Shown: piece after piece, positions 10,596 through 21,550 of the stretch
Position numbering within the stretch: the stretch's first letter is position 1
How the letters are laid out: every line of letters starts with the position of its first letter
NCBI GenBank assembly: GCA_949130495.1
Contig: OX422217.1
Span: forward strand, 541,509,137-541,573,136
Direction of reading: 5' to 3'
Length of the DNA stretch: 64,000 nt
From: Sambucus nigra
Lineage: Eukaryota > Streptophyta > Magnoliopsida > Dipsacales > Adoxaceae
Translations under genes and position numbers: made by a program
The notes under the pieces: generated by a model
The model's database searches: none
Seen by the model: only the letters and a program-made list of their open reading frames with translations
Told to the model about the DNA's origin: nothing

Positions 10596-13500
10596 CTAAG
10601 AGGAACCATAGGTCTGAAGATGAGAAAAATCTCCGGGAAAACCTGAAGAAGCTGTAGTACAAAACTGTTGGGCATTGATGGAAACCTCCAACCTCGTTTG
10701 AACTTGTGCACGTTTAATGAGGAGTTTTTCTCGTTTCAGCTTGGCCAGACGCAAAGCTTCTTCGGCATAATCTACCTCCTTATCAATTGCTTCTAGAAGG
10801 GGTGCTATTTCGGCCAACCTGGCTTCCTCAGCCCGTTGGTCCTGCTGATGATTCTGCAATAACTCCCTCTGCCTGATCAGTTATTGGCTCTTCGAAGTTT
10901 TTAAATACGATATAAGCCAGTTAAAACAAAAACCATCACGACCCAACTCCTTCAAATAGCCAAGAAATTGGTTAAGGAGTGGTCTGGTAACGGTCGTAGT
11001 GGGAGTGCTATCAATTTCTGCAACAACAGTAGCCATGCCTTGTAGCCTATAATTCATGACAGAGATGTTGGAACGTAAGAAATCCACCGAGAAGGTTTCA
11101 GGATGGTGATTCGCAAGTTGTTCGATCACTAGTCAATGAGTGGCAGACATTTGGGGAGAATGTTGAAGCACCATTAAGCAGAATGCATGAGGGGCCAAAT
11201 CCGACAAAGGAAGCTCGCACCCGGATTCACTCTCCGCTACAGCACCGGTCGTGGAACCTTGGTCAGCATGGATAGAAACTTTCGAGACGGCAGTTTCCCG
11301 ATGAGGTGAGCTAATAGGCGAAAGAACGGGTGGAGAGGTCTCTCGTGCAACCTGAGATAAGAAAAGTAATGCGTTTACAAAAAAAAACTTAACAAGTGTT
11401 TTCATTGTTAAGTCACCGTTATAGGTGGAGTTTATGAAAAATCTTAACAAGAGTTTTCGTTGTTAAGTCACCGTTATAAGTGGAGTCTATGGAAAAACTT
11501 AACAAGTGTTTTCGTTGTTAAGTCACCGTTATAGGTGGAGTTTATAAAAAATCTTAACAAGCGTTTTTGTTGTTAAGTCACCGTTATAGGTGGAGTTTAT
11601 CAAAAATCTTAACAAGCGTTTTCGTTGTTAAGTCACCCCTATAGGTGAAGTTTATGAAAAAAACTTAACAAGTGTTTTCATTGTTAAGTCACCATTATAG
11701 GTGGAGTTTATGAAAAAACTTAACAAGCGTTTTCGTTGTTAAGTCACCATTATAGGTGGAGTTTATGGAAAAAAACTTAACATGTGTTTTCGTTGTTAAG
11801 TCACCGTTATAGGGGAGTTTGCAAAAATTCTTTGACAAAAATGCATAGAATTAAGGAAAATACCTTAGTCATGGCCGGGGAAAGAACGGGAGTCACCATA
11901 GCAGCCATAGGGGCAGGAACCGTTGGCGGCGGGCTCATTACCTCAGAAGACACAACGGAATCCTTGGTTACAGAAGCCTCAATGGCAGGCAAAACTCCCT
12001 CACCAACATAGGGGACCAAGTCCAGCAAGGTTTGTTCACTGGGAGAAGATGATGGGATCCCAAATGAGGCCTCAACAGGGGTGGATGCAGAAAAACCACC
12101 ACGGGGGGAAGAAGCACCAACCTTGGCCTTATACGCGTGCAGACCTTCGAGAGAAGATGGAGCAATATTGGGAGAAAGCTGCAATATGAAGTCCAGTGTT
12201 AAAAAAAAGAAAAAAAGGAATAAACACAGAAAAAGGGAGAAGTACCTCTAAATGTCACTTCCCTCAGTTATGGTACGAAAAAGGGGAATTGTGGTCAAGG
12301 GTCTCGTTAGCTCTGTGCGAAGACAAATGTTGGCTAACAACGAGGACACTTCCACCTAAGGCATCCCAAAATCTCAAGGTTTAGCTTGATAAATAAATAA
12401 AGCGGTGAAACTGACAGGACGTTATACCAAATAAACTATAGAGGAAATCATACCTCGAGCTCATTTTCTTCAGCCAAAACGATGGGCAGAAGAATCTTGG
12501 GTGGAGAGGATAAACCAGAAAGGATGGGGGGAGTTGTCTCTGGTCGCGAAGAGACGCCCACAGAGTCAACATCATCACCACACATGGCAACATCTTTGGC
12601 ACATTGAGAAGATGAACGGCGGTAATAGGTAAGCCCGGTCATGGGCGAACGAGGAGAAGTCACATCAGGTGGTAAAGCACTGAAACGTCCCCCCACGAAA
12701 GGGTTCACGAGGGGGCTAGGGGGATTGGCACTTTCTTCTTCAACCTCATGCACCAAAGTTACCAAAATGCATAAGCAAATGTGCTTTTTTTCCTTAGGCA
12801 AATGGGAAATGATAATAGAACAAGTATACATACCTCAGATCTGACAGGCGAGGGGGTAGGAGATAATTGCACATCAGGAGTTTGTCTCCTCTAGGACTTC
12901 GTACCTAGAGTTTTCTTCCTCGTTCCTGATGCACCAATGACACTACCTTGAAGAACCTTTAAAGTCTTTCTCCTCTTCGTCGTGGGCTCGGTGGGATCAA
13001 CTTGGATTATGGGGAAGGTTCCCGGTGGAGGACCAACTGGAACACGCCATTGGAACTCAGCGTTTATGCATGCCACCTCAACTTGAACTTTCCTTCTCAA
13101 CTCCTTTGCTATTTCTATAGGCATAGGAGGAGGAACGGAGGCAATGGGGAATGCCTCCTTAGGAGCTTGAGATTTAGTCTGGGACTTGGACTTGGAAGAA
13201 GTCCCGCTCTTTGCCTTCTGCCCTGAAGGTTCATCGGTAGTAGCTTTGGTCGAAGGGGCATCTTTCTTAGAGGCTGCAACACTCTTGGGTTTCGGCGTAG
13301 TAATAGGGATCATGGAACAAAGGAGATGAAGCTCATTGGGACATGCCTTAGGGGTCTTACTCATAGGGAACTCAACTCCAAGGATGGAGTTTCCCTTTAA
13401 ACCCAGCTCCAATGCAGAAAAGGAAAGAACTGGAGGGTACACTGGATCCCCCTCGATGAACTCTATAATATCAGCCAATTGTTTCGGCTAGTATCGTGTA

Positions 13501-15019
13501 GCGAACAGAGAGGACACATCCCCTTGCCTTTTGTTGATGGGAATAGTTACTCTCCCAGTTATTGCAGAACTTATTCCCCAAGTAGCGATAGATGAAAATA
13601 GGTAGCAGGCCTTGCTAAAAGAAACCTCGGGTTTGATGATTGAAAAACTGGGGGAGGAGCCCCCTGATCAAAACCAAATTGGTGGATGCATAGATTGGGA
13701 TTGTAGTGCTCGCTAGTATATCCCCACTTGGTATAGGAAGGCAGATACTCGGGGGAGAACAGAACAACTACGGCTAGCGAAGGATCTTTAATATTTGTGC
13801 CTACCTCCACTAACCTGGCCTCATGTTGGAAAAATTCATAGTTGTGAACAAAGATGTCCTTTTCGTAGGGTCTCATAACAAAGTCCTCAAAATGATCAAT
13901 CATAGGGATCAACTCCTTTCGACTCAGTTTCTTATGATAAAGGTAGGAGCGTGGGGGCATAATTCTTTCCCCAAAAGGAGGATGGTTGATCTTGGCCGCT
14001 ACAGTAGGGAAATGAACATAGAGGAAGCTCATCAGAAGGACACAGTTGACAAAATTTTCCAAGTTATAACTACCAAGTGATCGTTCCATATCGAAGAGGG
14101 TCCTATTGAGCCATGTATAGAGAGATCCCGGGACGATTGCAAGCAGGGGAAGCTTGGTACCTCGGTCCAAATAAACGAATATATTGATAAGGTCCCTTCG
14201 GGGCTGATCGTTGGGTTTTCCTGGTAGAAGGAAATAGGATAGAATGACAAGGATATAAGCAGGAAGTTTTAGCAATGTACCTTGACCAGGGGTACCTCCA
14301 GAAGAACTACCTTCAGCAGAATCCTTGAAGAAATAATTGATAAGTGGGGAGAAAGTGGCCTTGTTCGATGAACCATTGCAGCTTTGGCATATTCGATCCA
14401 ACTCCAAACGATCAGCAATCTCATGGGCATCCATAGCCTCATCAGTATAAGGCTCATGTCATGTTTCTTCAAGGCCCAGGCACTCACACACGTCTTCCAA
14501 CATCACCGTGAACTCACCCCACGTAACGATGAAGGTATGGGTAGTAACGTTCCAGCGAGACACCAGAACAGGAAGGGCAACATTATTCTTGGACAAAGTG
14601 AACTCACCAAACCACTTAGCCCATTGCAGCCCAATCTTGGTGAGCGTTTCAGCATAAGAGCTCTGCATGTAGGAGTTCCACGCAGCAAACTGAGCGGGAG
14701 AACCCCCGGGCATTTCAAACTCAATGTGGGACCACGAGAAGCCCCCTCTCTCCAAACGAAATCGGAGAGTCCCCTCGAGAGGAAGAAAACCCCACTCAGT
14801 AGAAGCTTTATCTTCATCACCCAACAATAGAGGTTCAAACTTAGAAGAAAAATGGACGCTCTTACATGCACCAGCAAAATCATCACCTTGTCCAAAAATA
14901 GGTGATCGACAGTAAAACCTTAGTTATTCCTGGCAGGCAGCATCCAAGGTGGTGGCAGTGGTAGGGGTGGCAGGCGAAACACCAGTGGTATACATGGTGG
15001 GGTTGCTTGAGGACGCCAT
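10596..15019 (-). pseudogene. Element A antisense gene: plant mobile domain (PMD) protein, spliced, broken
   Basis: Reads from ATG at 15019 (MASSSNPTMYTTGVS) leftward. Exon 1 runs to 12834. It holds the PMD signature LVSRWNVTTHTFIVTWGEFT and VMLEDVCECLGL (about 14560-14470) and a Lys/Ser-rich linker (about 13320-13100). Inferred later exons are 12744-12454, one about 12380-12240, 12178-11864 and 11351-10596. Splice sites include GAG|GTATGT, GAG|GTATGA, TTGCAG|CTT, AAG|GTATTT and TTATCTCAG|GTT. All placed junctions are phase 0. The last exon is a coiled coil (AEEARLAEIAPLLEAID; KLKREKLLIKRAQ). In-frame stops stand at 14924, 14456, 11133 and 10881, and near 13493 and 12888, with a frameshift near 13580. 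PMD proteins of the MAIN/MAIL1 type act in silencing and genome stability; what the element copy did is unknown. Confidence 0.8.
11388..11827. repeat. Tandem array, eight units of 55-57 bp, each with a hairpin
   Basis: Units start at 11388, 11443, 11498, 11553, 11608, 11664, 11719 and 11776. Each begins CTTAACAA, has a loop of about nine bases (such as gtgttttcg), then TTGTTAAG, the exact reverse complement, followed by 'tcaccgttataggtggagttta'. The array fills most of the last intron of the antisense PMD gene (donor at 11863, acceptor at 11352). Confidence 0.95.
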
Positions 15020-15302
15020 GGAAAATAATGATATTGTAACATAAAAGCTTTGAGCAAGAAGGGTTTGAGAACGAGAATGGAGAAACACGATCACAAGTGG
15101 TGGTATAGAAGGTAATAAAAGAAAGAAGTTAGGTAAGAGAAATAACAATGGAGTTCTAACAATGGAGTTCTCACAAACTTTCTCTCTAAAGTAAAATGGA
15201 AGCTTGAGGAAGACGAAGGCAAAGTAAGAGAAAAGAAGGGTTAAGTGTTGGGATATGTCCGTTTGAAATTTTCTAAGTTTGGAGTTTAGATTGTCCCACA
15301 AT

Positions 15303-15391
15303 CACACGTGTGCGGCCGCCCATAATCATTTCAAATGAACACGTGGCACTTCGAGAAGTACTTTGGCAATTGAAAAGACAGTGCCACGTCA
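15303..15391 (-). promoter_or_regulatory. Cluster of ACGT-core sites upstream of the element A antisense gene
   Basis: A 10-bp palindrome CACACGTGTG (15303-15312), CACGTGGC (15340-15347) and CCACGTCA (15384-15391) lie about 285-370 bases before the antisense ATG. Such G-box/ABRE-like cores are bound by plant bZIP and bHLH factors. I saw no clear TATA box between them and the ATG, so the promoter role is inference. Confidence 0.45.
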
Positions 15392-15507
15392 TCAATGAAG
15401 TGACGCATGGGGAACAAAAAGCATTGCCTTCCTAAACAAGTTTAAGTTTTTGCGCCAGAAGATTTTGTCAGGCATATCTAATAAACTTCTAACGAAGAAG
15501 ATCCCAC

Positions 15508-15861
15508 ATGCCCAAACTTTTTTTCGCACATAGCGAAGCACCACAAAACAAATCATTTACCAGGAGTCCAAACGAGTATTTGAGAAACTTACTAGGCCTT
15601 CCGGAAGAATTTCAAATATTCAAGCTAGAACGGTTGAGGATCAGCATGAGGAAAAAGCGGCGATATCCCTTCGCCCCAGCCCCAATGAGAATGGAGCTTC
15701 GGCTTAGATACATCGGGGAGAATTTTACTTTTTCCAGAAGACTATATCGTTGTGGTTCTAACAGGAAAAGATGGCCAGAATTTTTTCGCGCAGAGAAGGT
15801 TCATCGAATTGAGAAATTTTCGTGCAGGCATTTCTTATTCCCACAACAAATCCCTCCATGA
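15508..15861 (+). CDS. Unrecognised 117-aa reading frame in the element A 3' region
   Basis: ATG at 15508 to TGA at 15859-15861, open for 117 codons directly before the polypurine tract. The product would be strongly basic (many Arg/Lys, e.g. MRKKRRYPFAPAP) with no motif I recognise. It overlaps no antisense exon. Length alone does not prove coding, since a frame of this size can arise by chance; I rate it as more likely accidental. Confidence 0.2.
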   Translation: MPKLFFAHSEAPQNKSFTRSPNEYLRNLLGLPEEFQIFKLERLRISMRKKRRYPFAPAPMRMELRLRYIGENFTFSRRLYRCGSNRKRWPEFFRAEKVHRIEKFSCRHFLFPQQIPP

Positions 15862-15870
15862 AGAGGAAAA
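15860..15870 (+). other. Polypurine tract of element A
   Basis: GAAGAGGAAAA directly precedes the 3' LTR start TGTAGAGGGG. It would prime second-strand DNA synthesis. Confidence 0.7.
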
Positions 15871-17046
15871 TGTAGAGGGGCCTTGGAGATAATCCTGAGA
15901 TTAGGGATAATCCACCCATTGGCAACAGTGTTTGGGATTAAGACAGCGTGGCAGCTCAAGCGAGGCAGCTTGGCATGGCAACTCATACTTTAGCTTGCTG
16001 ATTACTTAGTCATATTGCATCTTTTGTTTGTATTGGCTATGATCTATAACGATTGTAATGATGGAACGAGAATAATGAACCTGTGTGAGGTCGAACGGTA
16101 CTCGCTAGAGACCAGGCTTGGCAGGGCCTGGGAGAGCTTTCATGCTCTATCGAACGACCTCACCGTGGGAACTTTAGAGGGACTTGGGTTGGAGGATTGA
16201 GAAGTAAGGCACCGTTGGGGCTTGTCCCTATCATCTTAGATACACCAGGTAAAACATCGAAGGACCCTGACCGTGGAACGTCGGGTGGAGCATCTTGGAG
16301 TTCCATCGGGCGTTGAGTCATGAAACAAACAACCCTTTACTTAATGTCACATCTACTGTAGGTGATGTCACTAGCCAGCTAAACAATGTCAGACATGCAC
16401 TTGAGTAAACCACCATGGTATTTGGGGCTATTAGGAAGTTGGTGAGCCACCTCTGCAACAACAGCCCCCTGACACACAGTGGTTAGGCAAAAGGCATGTC
16501 TTGGCATTTAATGTTTATGATGTGGAGACAACTAGTGCATCAGGAATTTAATGTTGTGACATAAAGTTTGAGGTATGTCTTTCATAGTCTTAAATGACTG
16601 AGTTGCCTCGGGGGTGGTGTGGGGGGCTATTTAAGGACCCCAACCACCTTTGAGGAAGGGATGTTCTTTCGAGAATCAAGAAGTTATTACTAGAGAGAGT
16701 TATTACAAACCAGAGGGTTTCACCCACTCACCATTGTTATTAATCACGAAGCTTTTAATACTTGACAGAGAGAAAAAAGGGTGTTTTGGATGTGTTTTTA
16801 CCTGCCTACCAAGGTGTATCTAGGATGCTTACTTCCCTCTCCCTCTAGCTGAGTTACTTCTAAAATTCCATTACTACTTTTCTGAGTTATACACGAGAGA
16901 TTTGTGAGTTTAAATCGAGCTCCATCTTCATTAGGCTTGTGTTGGCATGTTCTATTACTAATCCAAAGTTTTGGGCTAATTAACTTATCATTACCATACT
17001 TAAAAGGGGTTACGCCTCCATCTACATTCTAAAGTACCCTCTTACA
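15871..17046 (+). repeat. Element A 3' LTR
   Basis: Starts TGTAGAGGGG, ends CTTACA, 1176 bp. Nearly the same as 2687-3848, plus about 13 bases missing from the 5' copy. It is followed directly by the ACACC duplication (17047-17051) and the rest of B's LTR. Confidence 0.95.
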
Positions 17047-17051
17047 ACACC
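17047..17051. repeat. Target site duplication of element A, right copy (ACACC)
   Basis: Identical to 2682-2686; the next bases 'cgtaaattccgaacgg' continue element B's LTR as in 34828 onward. Confidence 0.92.
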
Positions 17052-17865
17052 CGTAAATTCCGAACGGAATTATCCCTCCGACTTTCTCCAAAATCAAAAC
17101 AACACATTTTCTACACATACACATATAATAAAATTCCATTCGAATCTATGGGATAAACCCCACCCCTATTCTATATTCGAACTATGTGGACTTTGATGCC
17201 TTTAAAGGTTATGTAGGTGTCCTGGATTAAAATCCGAGACTCGAGTCCAATTTTCCAATTCTCTCTATCTTCCACATTCCCTGTTTTTTGTAAATCTCCC
17301 ATTTTCTCATATATATATATCACATTTGTTTGCGTTTCATCCAACACATATTATAGTTTCCTAATAACTACCAATATCGTGATGAACGCACAAATCATAC
17401 TTTCTACATATGATATTTTGGGAATATTCCTATGGATGACCTCACTCTACCTTGTCCATGGTTTGAGTTGAATAAATCCGATCTCCATTATATAAACATG
17501 CTCACACACTTCACGGGGATATAAAAAGGAAGATAATGACACTAACCCATGAGAGACCGAAAGGGTGGGATGGGTGCTTAACACCTTCCCATTCCGTAAC
17601 TTAGCCCCTGAAGCTTCGAACTATTGTTTTCCTATGAATTAGTTTTTCCTTAATGCCACTCTCTCAAGATGGCAACATTTCTTTTTATTATTTTGTGCAA
17701 AATAGGTTGGCGACTCTATTTCTTCACATTTACCCCCACACCAACGACGACCGAAGCAACCTTCCCAAAAGGGGTGCGAGACTACGGAGCAGCCTTCTCG
17801 AGGGGGACACCTATCTATCTCTATATCTCTCTCCTCCCCCTAAGGCACCAACCGGGATGTCCATA
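17052..17865 (+). repeat. Element B 5' LTR, second part
   Basis: Matches 34828-35631 of the 3' LTR, including 'cctggattaaaatcc', a short (TA)n run, 'gggatataaaaaggaagataat' and the ending 'accgggatgtccata' (3' copy 'accgggatggccaca'). Together with 1241-2686 it makes a 2.26-kb LTR. Confidence 0.92.
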
Positions 17866-17866
17866 G

Positions 17867-17885
17867 TGGCCACTCTGCTAGGGAC
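17867..17885 (+). other. Primer binding site of element B
   Basis: TGGCCACTCTGCTAGGGAC lies one base after the LTR end. It differs at three positions from element A's TGGCGACTCCGCTGGGGAG, so both elements use the same primer type. Confidence 0.75.
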
Positions 17886-17886
17886 T

Positions 17887-19170
17887 ATTTTAAAGAGGGT
17901 TAGACTCTGTTTGCGTGGGTGTTTTACTTTCTTGTATATCCCCCTATTTTTCATGTCCCCCTTATTGTTCCCTATACATATGTACCTCATGCTTATGCAA
18001 CTGTTCACATGCTAGTACAAATTTTCCATGTACGCTTCGCACCACATCAACTTGGGATCGCGTATATCAATATGTTGCACACACCACGTAGAAATCCATT
18101 CTTAGGTGTCACTATCACACACCTCCACTTGTATACATCCATGATCACTTACGCTTATCATACACATGTTATCCCTACTCCACTGTTTATACTTGTATCT
18201 CATTCTCGACTGGCCATGATCAATAAAGATACTCTCTCCATAAGTTGCTAATCAAATAATCATGCATGGTACACACAATATCACCAAAGGGCATAGATAT
18301 TAACCAAATTTTTCCTGTAACTAGGGAGTCACTTCGTGATGGGCGCTGGTCCGACAGGTCACAGTTAGCCTAAGCGATATGACTCTCACCTTCCATTGGA
18401 GAAATTAACTTTGGCGTATGTCGAACGGTTCCCCCGCATCGTAGCACTTGACCGAAGTCATTACGGGATGTATATCGCAGGGAACTCATTCACGTACATC
18501 GAGCATATCAAATTCTCCCGCACACGTACCGTCCCCATGAGGTATATAGTGAGGTAATTCACATACACTCAGATATATCAAAAGGCTTGTCCACACATAC
18601 CAATTGCCCTCAAAAGCAAGACGTATATAGTGGAAGTCATGCCAAAGCGAGGAACACCTTCCAATTAACCCAACCAACTGCATACCCGCATATAGGTGTC
18701 AAGCCTAGGACACACATGTTAGATTTCCAGTTTTAACCCGAAACTCTGCTAAAATTTTGGGTCGGCATATCGCACAAATTTTTGCATAATTTTTCAAACG
18801 GCACTCTGCCCGTGAGCCTGGTAACAAGTCCAACCCTAGTTTTTTTTTCATATCGTGCAAACCCAATTTTTCTAGGCTAGGTTCCCGTCCGGCATTTCGT
18901 TCTTGCATCTAGGCAAACTTAATACAAGCGAGAACCTAATAAACATAATAATCATGCTGCGACCCGTTTCTCGTCTTTTTCTCTCCCTTTCAAAAAGTGT
19001 CCAAAAAACATTTTTATCCTCATGTTTTCCAAAATAAAATGTCAAAAACATTTTCCTCCTTATCTAGAACTAACAAATTCCCCTTCTTTTCTTTTTCAAA
19101 AACAAATCCCAATTTTTCTCCTTATCAGGTCAATCGCATACCCTTGGTCTGGCTCCCTATTGGCTTCGAT
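17887..19170 (+). other. Untranslated leader of element B
   Basis: About 1.3 kb between PBS and gag. ORFs here (such as 17919-18251) are rich in His/Tyr/Leu with no recognisable domain. Pyrimidine-rich runs occur near 18960-19110. I see no gene; a leader of this length fits an Ogre/Tat-type element. Confidence 0.55.
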
Positions 19171-19179
19171 CTTCAGTCG

Positions 19180-20640
19180 AATCGCCCCGAAGTTCTATCA
19201 GTCCCCTTAATTCTTCTGAGTTAGATATTCACCCGTCTTCCATAGAGAACACAGATCAAGGGCTAAATGTAAAGTTGAATTTGTTGACATTTCTAGCTCA
19301 ACTCACTACCAAAATTGACAACCTTAAAATCGAGGTTCATGAGATGTAAAGAAACTGGGTCCCTGTCCTCGAAGAGCCCGAGGTCATTTTCCCTCACGCT
19401 ATGTGCCCTCCTGCACCCAAGCCTATTTGCGTTCCTGAGAAATACCAACACACTCCCCTTGATCCTCCTGTTAATGGGCCGCCACCAGCCCATCTGCCTA
19501 TGCCAAACTTTGTTCAGCCAGGGCCTAACTTACCATTGACTATTGACCTAAAAGAGGAAGAATTGAATAAGGTCAAGGAAGACCTCAATATATTGACCAA
19601 GAAATTCGACCAAGTCAGACTCTTTGGGAACTATATGGACTACACCCACATGTCTCCCTATACTAAATCCAGGTTATTGAAAAAATTCAAGATGCCCAAT
19701 ATCGAGAAATTCAGAGGCAGTGGACCCCCGATCGTTTATTTTCATAGGTATCACCGAGCCATGATTCTCTTAGGGGATTTTGAAGAAATAATGGCCCAGA
19801 TGTTCCAGCATACTTTGAAAGATAGAGCTCTCCATTAGTTCTTATCCCTTGAGGAAACCAGAATACGTAGTTGGGAAGATGTTGTCCACGATTTCATGGC
19901 ACGGTACAAGTACAACAAAGAGTAAGAAGTTACCCACCGTGACTTAGAGCTACTTAAGCAGAACCCTGGCGAATCAGTCAGCACCTTTATAGTAAGGTGG
20001 AGAGAAAAACAAGCTACCATGACCAATCGGCATTACAAAGAAGAACAAGTCAGTATCGTAAAGAAGAATTTCCTACCCCATATTCGAGCAACAATGGGAG
20101 GACAATATTACCCTCACTTTTGATACCTTCGAAAAGCAGGAGTGAAAATCAAAGAAAGTCTTATCAAAACAGAAGTCGAACCGAGGAAAATCTCTGGACG
20201 ATTTTCTCCTAGAAAGTTTGAAAAACCTACTAGTACCACAGTTTCTACCATTAACAACATCTCTCAGCCTACCACTTCATGGGCACCAAAAAGTCACCCA
20301 AACCTAGTCCGAAAGGAATACACCGAGCTTCATGCTCCTCTCTCCAAAGTCTACCAGGACCTTTTGAGACTAAATTTGACCAAACCTTTGGACCCCTATC
20401 CATTACCAAACCCACTTTAAAAAAACTTTAAACCTGATGCCCATTGTGACTTTCACCAAACTGTTGGCTATACCACCGACTAGTGTTTCCATCTACGAAA
20501 TGTGATCCACTACCTAATTGATCGGGGCGTCATCATCTCACCAGCTAATCCCAAACCAAACACTACCCTTAATCAACTCTCGAATCATGCAAATTCCATT
20601 TTCCTAGAAGAAGACGTAGAATTTGACCCATCCACCTAAA
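19180..20640 (+). pseudogene. gag: Element B gag, broken
   Basis: A reading frame starting near 19180 has a short coiled segment (LTTKIDNLKIEVHEM), a proline-rich stretch (PPVNGPPPAHLPMPNFVQPG) and the capsid-like region KMPNIEKFRGSGPPIVYFHR (about 19690-19750), QMFQHTLKDRALH-stop-FLSLEETRIRSWEDVV (19800-19880), and LLKQNPGESVSTFIVRWREK (about 19950-20010). A zinc-binding remnant lies near 20435-20490 (HCDFHQTVGYTTD-stop-CFHLRN). In-frame stops at 19838, near 19924, near 20120 and later break it. LH-stop-FLSL is most simply LHWFLSL with Trp TGG changed to TAG. The gene would encode the virus-like particle protein. Confidence 0.8.
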
Positions 20641-21550
20641 TCCTGTTGATTAAATCGCCAGTCATACCCATATACTCTACTAAATCTCTCCAAACATGCC
20701 ACATTTCCTCTTACACCCTACCAACTTTGACGATCAAGCCTTATCCCTCCTCACCAGAGCATGCAGCGTTGTTCGCACCCATTCTGGAGGTATAGATATG
20801 AAACTGTCAGAAGTGCTAAACTAACTCTTAGATTTTGGGCTAAAATTTCCCTCCCAGATGACCATCAATTGTCAGAGATTTAGTGGATTGTTCTTAGAAG
20901 CTCAAAAATGGGCCCGAGAGTCAGTAAATTGGGTGGTACTAACTGACGAAGTCGGTTTAGATGACATGGTCTAGATCTTGAAATATTTTTTTCAATAGAC
21001 TGCTGACATTTGTAGTACATCCAAGCTACTCAAAGCTTTAAAATTATAAGGGAACCTAATCCCTTCAGTTCTACATTTCCTTGCCGAATGGGAGGAATTA
21101 TATGAAGAGGCCATGGAAGTTGTGGAGTGAATTGACTTTTCATGGAAAGGAAATATCATTTCCACCGGATGGGGGGGAACTTCTAAGATTCAGATAAAGA
21201 GAAAGATTCAGAGTAGACTAGTTTAATAGCTGACATATGCGGGATGATATCATTCGAGGAGCTACTAGGAGAAATCAACTGGATTTTTGTTTATCCCCTT
21301 TTCTGTGAAACACATGACAAGGTTAGGAAGACACTACCAAATCCCAAGTCTATAACCATCGACGAGCAACAAAGGAAAGGGTGTCGAGAATCTCCTTATG
21401 CCAAAAATGACCCTCGAGTAAAGCAAGATCCTAGATCAACTAAAGAAAACCCGATCCAACATCACTTTATGGGGACTCTTTATGTCTTCCCAACTGCACC
21501 GAAATTCCCTAATCAAGCTACTCACATGACCCATAATTCCTCCCTTAACC
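20641..21550 (+). other. Gag to protease linker of element B
   Basis: Short coding-like pieces separated by stops, such as LLDFGLKFPSQMTINCQRFS near 20830 and FLEAQKWARESVNWVVLTDE near 20890. I cannot name a domain. In Ogre-type elements the gag-pro junction is known to be interrupted by an intron, which may explain the poor frame, but I could not place splice sites with confidence. Confidence 0.4.

Larger units (their letters stand above)
2687..17046 (+). mobile_element. Element A: Ty3/gypsy Tat-lineage LTR retrotransposon, 14.4 kb
   Basis: Complete element with LTRs 2687-3848 and 15871-17046, PBS, gag-pol, an antisense PMD gene, a polypurine tract and an ACACC duplication. It sits in the 5' LTR of element B. 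Its LTRs are closely alike by eye apart from a 13-base gap, so it inserted recently compared with B. Even so, gag-pol carries roughly eighteen stops and several frameshifts. Confidence 0.95.

Noticed and set aside
11388..11827. CRISPR-like look of regularly spaced repeats with hairpins
   Set aside because: Whole 55-bp units repeat with no unique spacers, no cas genes, and the setting is a plant retrotransposon intron.
11784..12384. Plus-strand ORFs at 11784-12011, 11923-12189 and 12196-12384
   Set aside because: They are the opposite strand of the antisense PMD gene exons, whose frame and splice sites are better supported.
17919..18251. 110-codon ORF in the leader of element B
   Set aside because: No domain, biased His/Tyr/Leu composition and AT-rich leader context; no similar frame in element A.
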